From assembly GCA_021776415.1 (NCBI GenBank), contig JAJFFY010000008.1:1-64000 (forward strand): a stretch of DNA of 64,000 bases. Direction: 5' to 3'. The position numbers and the translations under genes are program-made. Below the pieces are notes generated by a model. The model ran no database searches. It saw only the letters and a list, made by a program, of their open reading frames with translations, and had not been told where the DNA came from. The stretch comes from Hyphococcus sp. Its GTDB lineage: Bacteria > Pseudomonadota > Alphaproteobacteria > Caulobacterales > Parvularculaceae. Positions 29,418 through 37,905 of this stretch are shown here, one piece after another. Position 1 is the stretch's first letter. Each line of letters opens with the position of its first letter.

Positions 29418-30896
29418 ATGCGGATATTGATTGTCGGCGGGGGAAGCGCCGGATGGATCACAGCCAATGTTTTGAATGCCGCTCTAAATGGCGACACGAC
29501 GCCCGGCTTCGAAATCATTCTCCTGGAGGCGCCGGATATTCCAATCATCGGCGTTGGCGAGGCTACCGTTCCAAGCATAAGGCGGACACTTCAGACGATC
29601 GGGATGCCCGAACGAGAATTCATGGGAGGGTGTGAGGCGACGTTCAAGAATGCGATCCGATTTGTAGACTGGAATCCTGGCGCCCAATACGATCACCCCT
29701 TTGACCGCCGTCAACGACCCGAAACCGACAGCCAGGTTCGAGGCTGGCTAGCGAGCGGTGCGCAGACACCATTCGATAAAACCTTCTCGCTATTATCACA
29801 CCTTTCCGATCACAATCGTGCGCCGAAAGCAGTTGGGTGGCCAGATTATGGTTCAACTTTTCCCTACGCCTATCATTTGGACGCGGCGATGTTGGCGAAT
29901 ACGCTTGCCGACTGGGGCGCTGCACGGGGGATCAAACACAAAAAAGTGCTCGTGCGTGATGTTGAGATCGGCGCAGATGGCAACATCATAGCCGTAACGA
30001 CAGATGCTGAGGAACGATTGAGTGCTGACCTTTATGTTGATTGCACAGGGTTTCGCGCGCGCCTTATCGGCGAAGCGCTTGGTGTCAGCAAGCAACAGTA
30101 TGAGAAAAGTTTCTTGTGTGATCGTGCGGCGACTATGCGTGTTCCCTACGACCTTCATCGTCCGGAGCGGATCCGCCCTTACACACTAGCGACGGCAAAA
30201 GCTGCCGGCTGGTCCTGGGACATAAATCTCACCTCAAGGCGAGGCCTCGGCTATGTTTATTCGAGCGCCTTTCTGAGCGAGGATGACGCCGAGACCGAAC
30301 TAAGAGCGTCTGAAGGCGCCCATGCAGATAATTTGGAAGTTGGTCATATTCGTTTCGAAACGAGCAAGCGGATCAAATCATGGGCGGGAAATTGCGTCGC
30401 AGTCGGCTTGGCTGACGGTTTTCTTGAACCTCTGGAATCATCAGGGCTATATATGATCGAATTCGCGGCCCAGGCGCTTAGCGAACTTATCCCCGGCTAT
30501 CGGTTGGCGCCATCGCAGACCGCCGCGCATTTCAATTGTCTGACCCAAGGCCTCTATGAAGAAGTGTTGGATTTCATCAATCTTCATTATGTGACGTCTC
30601 TTCGGCGCGATACGCCCTTTTGGACGGCGGCGACTGATCAGTCTGCCGTTCTCGACAGCTTGAGTGACAGGCTTGAGCTTTGGCGCACGCGACCGCCTTC
30701 TGATCTCGACTTTGCATTGAATCAGAGGCTATTTTCCCTGGAGAGCTATGAATTTATTTTGTTTGGAATGGAGCATTGCGCGTATAAAAGCCATGGGCCT
30801 GATGCTGGGAGCGATAACGATATCTCATCTCTTGTTGATAAGTGCCTCACGAAACTTCCACCCCATGAAGAATGGCTTCGCCTAATATTATCATAA
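29418..30896 (+). CDS. Tryptophan-halogenase-like flavoprotein 2
   Basis: 492 residues from the ATG at 29418 (MRILIVGGGSAGW). The open frame runs far upstream but that part is the shadow of the divergent gene. Landmarks match its neighbour: EATFKNAIRFVDW, AAGWSWDINLTSRRG (WxWxI kept, Pro replaced by Asn) and LEPLESSGLYMIEF. The two proteins are paralogues arranged back to back. Loss of Pro in both suggests they are not classical tryptophan halogenases. The LacI gene follows 48 bp later in the same direction. Confidence 0.85.
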   Translation: MRILIVGGGSAGWITANVLNAALNGDTTPGFEIILLEAPDIPIIGVGEATVPSIRRTLQTIGMPEREFMGGCEATFKNAIRFVDWNPGAQYDHPFDRRQRPETDSQVRGWLASGAQTPFDKTFSLLSHLSDHNRAPKAVGWPDYGSTFPYAYHLDAAMLANTLADWGAARGIKHKKVLVRDVEIGADGNIIAVTTDAEERLSADLYVDCTGFRARLIGEALGVSKQQYEKSFLCDRAATMRVPYDLHRPERIRPYTLATAKAAGWSWDINLTSRRGLGYVYSSAFLSEDDAETELRASEGAHADNLEVGHIRFETSKRIKSWAGNCVAVGLADGFLEPLESSGLYMIEFAAQALSELIPGYRLAPSQTAAHFNCLTQGLYEEVLDFINLHYVTSLRRDTPFWTAATDQSAVLDSLSDRLELWRTRPPSDLDFALNQRLFSLESYEFILFGMEHCAYKSHGPDAGSDNDISSLVDKCLTKLPPHEEWLRLILS

Positions 30897-30944
30897 ATAC
30901 TCCCCACACAATCAGTAACGCAGAAACCTCAAGTTGGAACTTGA

Positions 30945-31985
30945 ATGCTTCCTAAACAAAAAAAACCGACCATGCCTGAATTGGCAAAGCTCGCGGGTGT
31001 TGATGTTTCAACTGTATCGCGGGCGCTGAACGATAGCCCGGTTGTCAAAACTGAGACCAAGGAACGTATCCGTAAGATAGCCGAGGAAACTGGCTATGTG
31101 ATGAACGTTTCGGCGCGGAATCTCAGAAAACAATCCAGTGAGGCGATCGGTATCGTCATCCCGTTGCGGCCGGAGTCCGGGCAGGGGATTTCGGACCCGT
31201 TCTTTCTCGAAATGGTTGGTGCGGTGAGTTCGGCTGCGTCTAAACGCGGCTACGATCTCATCGTGCACCTGCCGGAAGGAGAACAGACGATCGCCGAAAA
31301 ACGACTATTGCAGACCGGTCGAGCGGACGGTCTCATTGTTATTGGTCAGGCAGGTCTTTCGGAGCGACTTAATCGGTTGGGCGATATCATCAACAAGGTT
31401 GTTGTCTGGGGTGGCTCGGAAAAAAATGAAAGCTATACGCTGGTGGGGAGCGATAACAAGGCGGGGGGATACGCAGTTGGCGCTCATCTTTTGTCGCTTG
31501 GTAAACGGCGTATTTTGTTCATTGGAAGCCTCGCGCTTCCGGAAGTGAAGCTTCGGTATAATGGTCTTCTCGAGGCCTATAATACGGTAAACCTTACTCA
31601 CCCTTCTGATCTTGTTCTGGAGTTGGACTTCGGGGGTCAAGAAGCCCACGACAGAGTTGCCAGGCTAATCGAAGATGGGTGCAAATTCGATGCGATATTT
31701 GCGTCATCAGACGTGCTTGCCATTGCCGCTTTGCACGCGGTTCAGGCGAAAGGGCTTTCCGTTCCTGGTGACGTCGCAATGGTGGGTTATGATAATATTG
31801 GTCAGTCAGGCATGATCATGCCGCCGCTCACAACAGTTGATCAAAACATAAAACTGGGCGGTGAGATAATGGTCAATCTACTTCTTCGCAAGCTTGCGGG
31901 AGAAGAAGTTTCGTCACAACTCACGCCAACGAGCCTTGTTGTTCGGGAAACTACGGTCGCTCGCGTTGGTCGTGCGCGAATTTAA
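30945..31985 (+). CDS. LacI family transcriptional regulator
   Basis: 346 residues. The N-terminal HTH is TMPELAKLAGVDVSTVSRAL followed by the hinge helix; a periplasmic-binding-like effector domain (about 60-340) contains ADGLIVIGQ and FDAIFASSDVLAIAALHA. It probably represses the sugar locus and releases DNA when a fructoside or its phosphate binds. The repeated CAAWCGWTTG operators have the central CG expected for LacI proteins. It lies downstream of halogenase-like gene 2, so it may be autoregulated through the 29306 operator. Confidence 0.9.
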   Translation: MLPKQKKPTMPELAKLAGVDVSTVSRALNDSPVVKTETKERIRKIAEETGYVMNVSARNLRKQSSEAIGIVIPLRPESGQGISDPFFLEMVGAVSSAASKRGYDLIVHLPEGEQTIAEKRLLQTGRADGLIVIGQAGLSERLNRLGDIINKVVVWGGSEKNESYTLVGSDNKAGGYAVGAHLLSLGKRRILFIGSLALPEVKLRYNGLLEAYNTVNLTHPSDLVLELDFGGQEAHDRVARLIEDGCKFDAIFASSDVLAIAALHAVQAKGLSVPGDVAMVGYDNIGQSGMIMPPLTTVDQNIKLGGEIMVNLLLRKLAGEEVSSQLTPTSLVVRETTVARVGRARI

Positions 31986-32220
31986 TAAGTTCACAAGGTG
32001 CCGACATACATAACACGCAGAAAACGCTGATTAACCTCGCTAAGGACAATCCTCCGCTGTGAATACGCGGCACACCCATAAATGACTTACCAGGTTCATT
32101 TCGCAGATGAGACCGCGCGTCGCTTTCGAAATATTCGGCCGACCGCCACGCGGTCACGATTTCCTGCGCCACAGCTGTGCTTAGCAAAAACTTAAATCTG
32201 GTGAATTCTGTGGAGTTCAG

Positions 32221-32290
32221 TAGCCGGTCTCATTACACTGATACTTAATTTTTGTTCTCTGATCCGCCGAAAATGTTCCCTGTTAATTTT
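32221..32290 (+). repeat. Dispersed ~70-bp repeat, copy 1
   Basis: Aligns without gaps to 50281-50350 with 55 of 70 bases identical by hand count, best over CTGATCCGCCGA. On the - strand both copies read as the same protein ending: KLTGNIFGGSENKN-stop here, KLTGKILGGSEKQI-stop in copy 2. It is probably the tail of a decayed mobile gene. Confidence 0.6.
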
Positions 32291-32719
32291 CGTAGGAAAA
32301 CCGTGCCTAAAGCACTGAATTCGCGTACATCTTCGGCGTGAATTCTCGCTAAATGAGCCCAAAACGCATATTTTCCGTGTAAATTCCCATTTATCAGGGA
32401 AAACTGAGCGGAGAAAGGTTGCGGCTGGACTGTTCCGCCCACCTTTCAGTCATCCAATTTTCATGGTCCTTTGAGCATTATTCTGTAAGCCCTGTTTCAT
32501 GCGGGGTTGCGGGGCGTGTGTATCCGAGTGCCGAGCAAAAAACCTCTCTGAACGGAGCAAGTAGCGACGCTTGGCGGTTTATCTCTGTTTGCTGATTTCG
32601 GATGACCCACTCGCGAGGTGGGTGAAGCAGTTGGACGCAAGAATGCGACGCGGCGATCACAGACCGATGCAACAAACCTGTCTTGCCCCTTATAACTGAG
32701 CCTCAAAATTCGTGATATT

Positions 32720-32911
32720 TTACGAAGAATGGGGGTAATGGGATGGCGAGAAAGCGTTAAGCAATGAAGACATATTGAATTTGCCGCGGCAGACGTCGGA
32801 CATTCTAAGTGCCACGAGATCACACCCTCGCAGCTTGCTGTCGAGCGCGATATTGAATAATGCAAGATCGCGGACTTTGTTTGCCATTGTCAGGCGCACA
32901 CGAATTTCCCA
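32720..32911 (-). pseudogene. Tyrosine recombinase (integrase) fragment
   Basis: The - strand reads WEIRVRLTMANKV followed by RDLALFNIALDSKLRGCDLV, the start of the catalytic domain of a common integrase family, including the first catalytic Arg (in KLRGCDL). After ALRMSDVCRG it turns to nonsense and stops. The His-x-x-Arg and Tyr boxes were not found downstream, so it is a dead relic. Confidence 0.75.
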
Positions 32912-33300
32912 AACCTCCTGCGCCTATAGCGGAGATTTCTGACTAACAACTCGCCCTTGTTGCAAGGCGGACCGCCTATTGGCGAATTTGCTTCTCTCAT
33001 ATTGCGGCGCCGCCAAATCATCGGCGCCAACAGGCGCGCCATCGCCATCGAACAGGGCTATATCCCGCGCAAAATTGCAGCACTTGACATTGCGGCGCGC
33101 CTAATTTTCGGGTAGCAGTTTCCAGTCCACAAATGCGGCATTTGTGAAGAATTTGATGACAGGTAGATATCACCCTGGGAGCAGACGGTCGGGCATTGCA
33201 ATCGAGCGGTCAGACATGGGCGGTACAGCCATTGGCGCGACATGGGGCAAAAACTGTTTTCACTCTCAGATCCGGCCGCTAGTTCAATTCCAAGTGAAAT

Positions 33301-34749
33301 CTAGTTGTCGAAAATTCCTCCAATCAGCGCATATTTTGTATTGATGTAGTCATCGAGGCCGTATTTCGAGCCTTCCCGTCCATGGCCGGAATCTTTGACG
33401 CCGCCGAAAGGGGCGACTTCTGTGGAAAGAATGCCCTCATTGATTGCGATCATGCCGTATTCAAGTTTTTCCATGACGCGGAAGGCGCGACCCAAATCCT
33501 TCGTGAAGAAGTACGAGGCAAGACCATATTCGGTATCGTTCGCCATTTGGACAGCTTCTGCCTCAGTATGAAATTTGAATAGCGCCGCGACGGGGCCAAA
33601 AGTTTCATCGCGTGCAATGAGCATGTCCGGCGTTACGTCGCGCAAAACTGTTGGCTCGTAAAATGTAAGGCCTTTGGCGTGACGATTGCCGCCTGCGATT
33701 ATGCTTGCCCCTTTTGAGACTGCATCTTCAATATGCCGTTCGACCTTCCGCACTGCCATTTCGTCAATGAGCGGCCCCTGGTCCACTCCCTCCATAAGGC
33801 CGTCGCCGACTTTAAACTTCGCCACAGCGGCTGCGAAATTATCGGTGAAACTGTCATACACGCCGGCTTGCACCAAGATTCGGTTGGCGCATACGCAAGT
33901 TTGGCCTGAATTGCGGTACTTGCTGATCAACGCGCCCTCGACTGCTCGATCAAGATCGGCGTCGTCAAACACGATGACAGGCGCGTTGCCGCCCAATTCC
34001 ATCGACACGCGCTTCATATGTTGCATTGCCTTGGACGCGAGTGCTTTTCCGATCTTCGTTGAACCTGTGAACGTAATCTTTCGTAGCTTGGGGTTTTCGC
34101 ACATTGTATCCGCGATCGGCGCTGCGGTTCCGGTAATGATATTGATGACGCCTGGTGGAACGCCAACGTCGTCGGCAAGAACACCGTATGCCGTCGCCGA
34201 AAAAGGCGTTTGGCTTGCTGGTTTCGCAACTATGGTGCAGCCTGCGGCCAAAGCGGCGGCGGCTTTGCGTGCAATCATGGCGGTCGGAAAATTCCATGGT
34301 GTGATTGCGCCGACAACGCCGATGGGCTCTTTAGTCACAATAATCCTCTTATCGCTCCAGGGGGATGGAATAACATCGCCATAGATGCGCCGGGCCTCTT
34401 CTCCGAACCAGCGAAAAAAACTTGCAGCATACGCAACCTCGCCCATGGATTCTTTGAACGGTTTTCCCATTTCGACGGTTAATATACGGGCGAGTTCTTG
34501 TTGGTTATCCATGAGCGCTTGATAAAAACGCTGACAAACATTTGCTCGCTCGATCGCCGGTTTCTCGCGCCATACCAAAAAAGCATCATGTGCAGCATTG
34601 ATCGCATCATCTGTTTCCTTCCGGCCCAAATTCGGAACCGAGCCGATGGCTTCGCTGGATGCCGGGTTGGTCACGACAATGCGTTCCGGCCCGTCGATCC
34701 ATTCGCCGCCAATGTAACAGTCCTCACGGAAAAATCGGCTTTCAGTCAT
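33301..34749 (-). CDS. gabD: NAD(P)+-dependent succinate-semialdehyde-type dehydrogenase
   Basis: 482 residues from the second Met. The aldehyde dehydrogenase landmarks are ITPWNFPTAMIARKAAAALA, the Glu motif MELGGNAP, the catalytic Cys in NSGQTCVCANR, and FGGVKDSGHGREGSKYG near the end, all as in GabD. The reaction is aldehyde to acid; the real substrate may be another short semialdehyde because it sits at the end of a catabolic operon with esterases and an alcohol dehydrogenase. The gene upstream ends 66 bp away in the same direction. Confidence 0.88.
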   Translation of the reverse strand: MTESRFFREDCYIGGEWIDGPERIVVTNPASSEAIGSVPNLGRKETDDAINAAHDAFLVWREKPAIERANVCQRFYQALMDNQQELARILTVEMGKPFKESMGEVAYAASFFRWFGEEARRIYGDVIPSPWSDKRIIVTKEPIGVVGAITPWNFPTAMIARKAAAALAAGCTIVAKPASQTPFSATAYGVLADDVGVPPGVINIITGTAAPIADTMCENPKLRKITFTGSTKIGKALASKAMQHMKRVSMELGGNAPVIVFDDADLDRAVEGALISKYRNSGQTCVCANRILVQAGVYDSFTDNFAAAVAKFKVGDGLMEGVDQGPLIDEMAVRKVERHIEDAVSKGASIIAGGNRHAKGLTFYEPTVLRDVTPDMLIARDETFGPVAALFKFHTEAEAVQMANDTEYGLASYFFTKDLGRAFRVMEKLEYGMIAINEGILSTEVAPFGGVKDSGHGREGSKYGLDDYINTKYALIGGIFDN

Positions 34750-34814
34750 CAAAGATATTCTCCATTTAAATATCGTCCGGCATTACCTGTTTGAGCGAAA
34801 TCGGATCGCTCGTC

Positions 34815-35792
34815 TCATTCGGCAGTTTCAGATGATCTGTATGCTGCGGCTCGCAGAGTTCTGCCTGCAAATGCCAGGCATTCTTCGGCAGTTTGTGACA
34901 CGCCGGTCATGCCTATGAATCCGTGAACGGCGCCGGGATAGCAGATGTAGTCGACGTCAATGCCGGCTTTGCGCAGGATATTCGCGTAGGCTTCGCCCTC
35001 ATCGTGGAGCGGGTCAAACCCCGCCGTGATTACGATTGCCGGCGGCAGATTGGCGTGGCTTGTCGCAAGCAGCGGTGATGCGCGCGGGTCGGTCACGTCG
35101 CGGCCGTCGCGCAGATAATTCAACGCCGACCAAACCATGAGCGGTCGCGTCAACCGGTAATCATCGCCAAACGCTGTATGCGAGGCAAAACCCATAGACA
35201 TGTCCGTCGCAGGATAGATCAGCAACTGTCCAGCAACCGGAGGCCCGTTCATGTCGCGTGCGGCAATCGCAGCTACCGCGGCCAGATTGCCGCCGGCGCT
35301 GTCGCCGCCAAGGAATAATTTCGCAGGGTCAGCGCCGAGCGTGCGGGCGTTGTCGCTCGCCCAAGTCGCGGCGCTTATCGCGTCTTCGACGGCGGCGGGA
35401 AATTTGTACTCCGGCGCCAGACGATAACCGACGGAAAGAACAAGTCCATCAAACGCGATTGCGAGATGCCGGCAGATATGGTCGTGTGTATCAATCGACC
35501 CGAAACTCCACCCTCCGCCATGGAAATAGACCAGTAAGGATGTTGCTTTCGGTGGCGCGCTGTGTGGCCGGTAAAGACGCGCGGGCAAGATCGTCTCCGG
35601 CGTTTCAATGCGAAGATCTTTCACGCTCGCCATGTCTGGGGGGCCTTTGGCGATAAGCGCGACACCGGCGGCGTATTGCGAACGCGCAGCATCCGGCGCC
35701 AGTATATGCAGTTCGGGAAGCTGACTTTTTTTTGCAGCTTTTATGAGTTGCGCGAATTCTGGTTCGATCTGCGTCGTGTATTTGTCGGTCAT
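34815..35792 (-). CDS. Alpha/beta hydrolase, HSL (esterase) family
   Basis: 325 residues. The oxyanion-hole motif is YFHGGGWSFG, the nucleophile elbow is GGDSAGGNLA, the acid is in TAGFDPLHDEG and the His is in AVHGF, giving the full bacterial hormone-sensitive-lipase set. It is cytosolic with no signal peptide, and probably cleaves a small ester or lactone. Only four bases separate its ATG from the stop of the alcohol dehydrogenase, so they are co-transcribed. It is a distant paralogue of the hydrolase at 36937. Confidence 0.88.
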   Translation of the reverse strand: MTDKYTTQIEPEFAQLIKAAKKSQLPELHILAPDAARSQYAAGVALIAKGPPDMASVKDLRIETPETILPARLYRPHSAPPKATSLLVYFHGGGWSFGSIDTHDHICRHLAIAFDGLVLSVGYRLAPEYKFPAAVEDAISAATWASDNARTLGADPAKLFLGGDSAGGNLAAVAAIAARDMNGPPVAGQLLIYPATDMSMGFASHTAFGDDYRLTRPLMVWSALNYLRDGRDVTDPRASPLLATSHANLPPAIVITAGFDPLHDEGEAYANILRKAGIDVDYICYPGAVHGFIGMTGVSQTAEECLAFAGRTLRAAAYRSSETAE

Positions 35793-35796
35793 GGTT

Positions 35797-36921
35797 TCAA
35801 AATGTTATAATCTGTCTAATGGTTTCGCCGGCGGCTAGTTTGTCGAAGGCGGCATTGATGTCGTCCAACGCAATTGTTCCGCTCTTCAATTTATCCACCG
35901 GCAATTTTCCCTTGCGGTAAAGGTCAATATATACAGGAATGTCGCGCAAAGGAACGCAGCTTCCAAGATAGCTGCCTTTGAGTTTGCGTTCTTCAGCCAC
36001 AAGCAGAACTGGTGATAAAGAAAGGAGCTTGTCCGGATGAGGCAAGCCAGCGGTGATCGTCTCACCGCCGCGCCGGGTGACGGCGAAGGCAAGTTCCAGC
36101 GCAGGAATCGAGCCGGCGGTCTCGATCGCAAAATTGACGCCGCCCTCGGTGAGATCTCGCATGATTTTCATACAATCCGGATCGGTTGCACTGACGGCGT
36201 GATCTGCGCCGAGTTCGAGAGCGGTGGCAAGTTTGTCGTCGCGCAGATCGACCGCAATGACAGTGCGCGCGCCGGCTGTTCGCGCCGCTAGAAGGGCGTT
36301 GAGCCCGACGCCGCCGAGCCCTATCACGGCAACCGTAGAACCGGCTGAAACATTGGCTGTGTTGAGGACGGCGCCAACGCCGGTAATTACCGCGCAACCA
36401 AATAGGGCGGCTTCCTCGAAAGGCAATTCGGGATCGATCTTCACGGCCGAACGTCGGCTGACGACAGCGTGGCTTGCGAATGCGGAAACGCCGAGATGAT
36501 GATGCACCGGCGCGCCGTCGAGCGTCAGACGGCGCCCGCCCGCCAGTAATTCACCAGCAAGATTGGCAGCCGCGCCAGGCTCGCACAATGCTGGCCGACC
36601 CTCCGCACACGGCACGCAAGCGCCACAGCTTGGGACAAAAACCAAGGCGACATGATCGCCCGCGGCAAGATCGTGAACGCCTGGTCCCAATTCCCTTACG
36701 ACGCCTGCCGCTTCGTGCCCAAGCGCCATCGGCGTCGGGCGCGGACGGGCGCCGTTGATCACCGATAGGTCTGAATGACAAAGGCCCGCCGCCTTGATCT
36801 CGACAAGGATCTCGCCTTCGCCAGGCGGCGCGAGATCAAGCGTTTCAACATTCAGCGGTTTTGATTGCGCGAACGGTTCCGCCGCGCCAATTTCATGAAG
36901 CACTGCCGCCTTGATCTTCAC
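35797..36921 (-). CDS. Zinc-dependent alcohol dehydrogenase (MDR)
   Basis: 374 residues. Catalytic-zinc ligands lie in GLCHSDLS and GHEAAG, the structural-zinc cysteines in SCGACVPCAEGRPALC, and the NAD-binding loop is GLGGVGLNALLAA. This is the class-III-like long-chain type with a Zn lobe. It oxidises a primary alcohol to aldehyde, which the aldehyde dehydrogenase downstream could take. Upstream and downstream genes are esterases, so the operon fits ester to alcohol to aldehyde to acid. GC content is higher than in its flanks. Confidence 0.88.
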   Translation of the reverse strand: MKIKAAVLHEIGAAEPFAQSKPLNVETLDLAPPGEGEILVEIKAAGLCHSDLSVINGARPRPTPMALGHEAAGVVRELGPGVHDLAAGDHVALVFVPSCGACVPCAEGRPALCEPGAAANLAGELLAGGRRLTLDGAPVHHHLGVSAFASHAVVSRRSAVKIDPELPFEEAALFGCAVITGVGAVLNTANVSAGSTVAVIGLGGVGLNALLAARTAGARTVIAVDLRDDKLATALELGADHAVSATDPDCMKIMRDLTEGGVNFAIETAGSIPALELAFAVTRRGGETITAGLPHPDKLLSLSPVLLVAEERKLKGSYLGSCVPLRDIPVYIDLYRKGKLPVDKLKSGTIALDDINAAFDKLAAGETIRQIITF

Positions 36922-36936
36922 ATTTAATCCCTTTCT

Positions 36937-37905
36937 TCAAAGACGGCGCTTTATCCACGCTGCGGTGTCGTGAAGTCCGGTCCGGCCTATCTTTAGGGCC
37001 CCGGAGTAAGACATGAATCCGTGTATCGTTGTGTGGTAACAACGAAACTCGGCCGGTGTACCGGCGTCGGTGAGGCGGTCCGCAAATGCTTTGCATTCGT
37101 CGCGCAAAGGATCGAAGCCGCCCACAATCACAAGCGCTGGCGCGAGCCCATTGAGGTTTTCGACATTGAGCGGGGTCGCCAGCGGCGAGGCGGCGTCTTT
37201 GGAATTGTTAAGATAAAGCTCCACCGTCCAGGCGATGCTCGCTTGTGAGATGAAATAATCACCGCCGCCAAATTCCGTACGCGAAGGATAGCATCGTCCT
37301 CCGTCGAGCGCGAGCACCGGATAAAGAAGGATTTGCCCGGCAAGAGGTATTCCTCTATCGCGTGCGCGAATAGCGGCCAGCGCGGCGAAGTTGCCGCCGG
37401 CACTGTCGCCCATGACCGCAATGCGGTTTGCATCGACGCCGATCGATTGCGCATTCGTTGCAAGCCATTCTAGCGCTGTGAAGCAATCATTGAAGCCCGC
37501 TGGAAGCTTGTGTTCCGGCGACAAGCGGTACTCTACGCTGATTACTTGGGCAGATGTCTTCCACGCCAAAAAGCGGCAGAAATTGTCGTATGATCCAACG
37601 TCGCCGAGCGCCCAGCCGCCGCCATGAAAAAACAAGATAGCCGGCGCCTTGCTAACTAAGCGCCTTTTCCCTGAATAGATTCGCAGTGCAACTGAACCGT
37701 CGTCGCCGTCAATTTTAATATCTTCAATTTTAAAAAGACGACGAAAAGATTCTCCTGCTCCAAGGTAAAGCTCTTTGAGACTTTGGCGCGCATCGTCGAG
37801 CGACATTTCTTCAAGCGGTGGGCCTTCAGCGGTGTTCGCACGATCAAGAAACGCTTTAGAGTCCCGATCGAGCTTTGTTGCAACCGCTGTGGCCTTAAAA
37901 GACAC
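36937..37905 (-). CDS. Alpha/beta hydrolase, HSL (esterase) family
   Basis: Motifs: FFHGGGWALG, MGDSAGGNFA, GGFDPLRDE and TIHGF, so all catalytic parts are present. The start is uncertain: the frame is open to 38007, but that part lies inside the TonB-receptor gene, and residues before VSFKATAVATKL do not look family-like. I prefer the GTG at 37905, which overlaps the receptor's end by 11 bp. The role is probably the first hydrolytic step on the substrate imported by that receptor. Confidence 0.83.
   Translation of the reverse strand: MSFKATAVATKLDRDSKAFLDRANTAEGPPLEEMSLDDARQSLKELYLGAGESFRRLFKIEDIKIDGDDGSVALRIYSGKRRLVSKAPAILFFHGGGWALGDVGSYDNFCRFLAWKTSAQVISVEYRLSPEHKLPAGFNDCFTALEWLATNAQSIGVDANRIAVMGDSAGGNFAALAAIRARDRGIPLAGQILLYPVLALDGGRCYPSRTEFGGGDYFISQASIAWTVELYLNNSKDAASPLATPLNVENLNGLAPALVIVGGFDPLRDECKAFADRLTDAGTPAEFRCYHTTIHGFMSYSGALKIGRTGLHDTAAWIKRRL

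Larger units (their letters stand above)
31986..33300. other. Gene-poor decayed region
   Basis: About 1.3 kb with no intact gene. It carries one copy of a dispersed repeat (32221-32290) and a tyrosine-integrase remnant (32720-32911). The short open frames present have no family features. The part from 32950 to 33300 shows only an inverted GGCGCC-rich stretch and nothing I can name. Confidence 0.5.

Noticed and set aside
32950-33300. GGCGCC-rich inverted stretch as a structured RNA
   Set aside because: Short GC palindromes are common in this genome and no longer consistent stem or promoter was seen.
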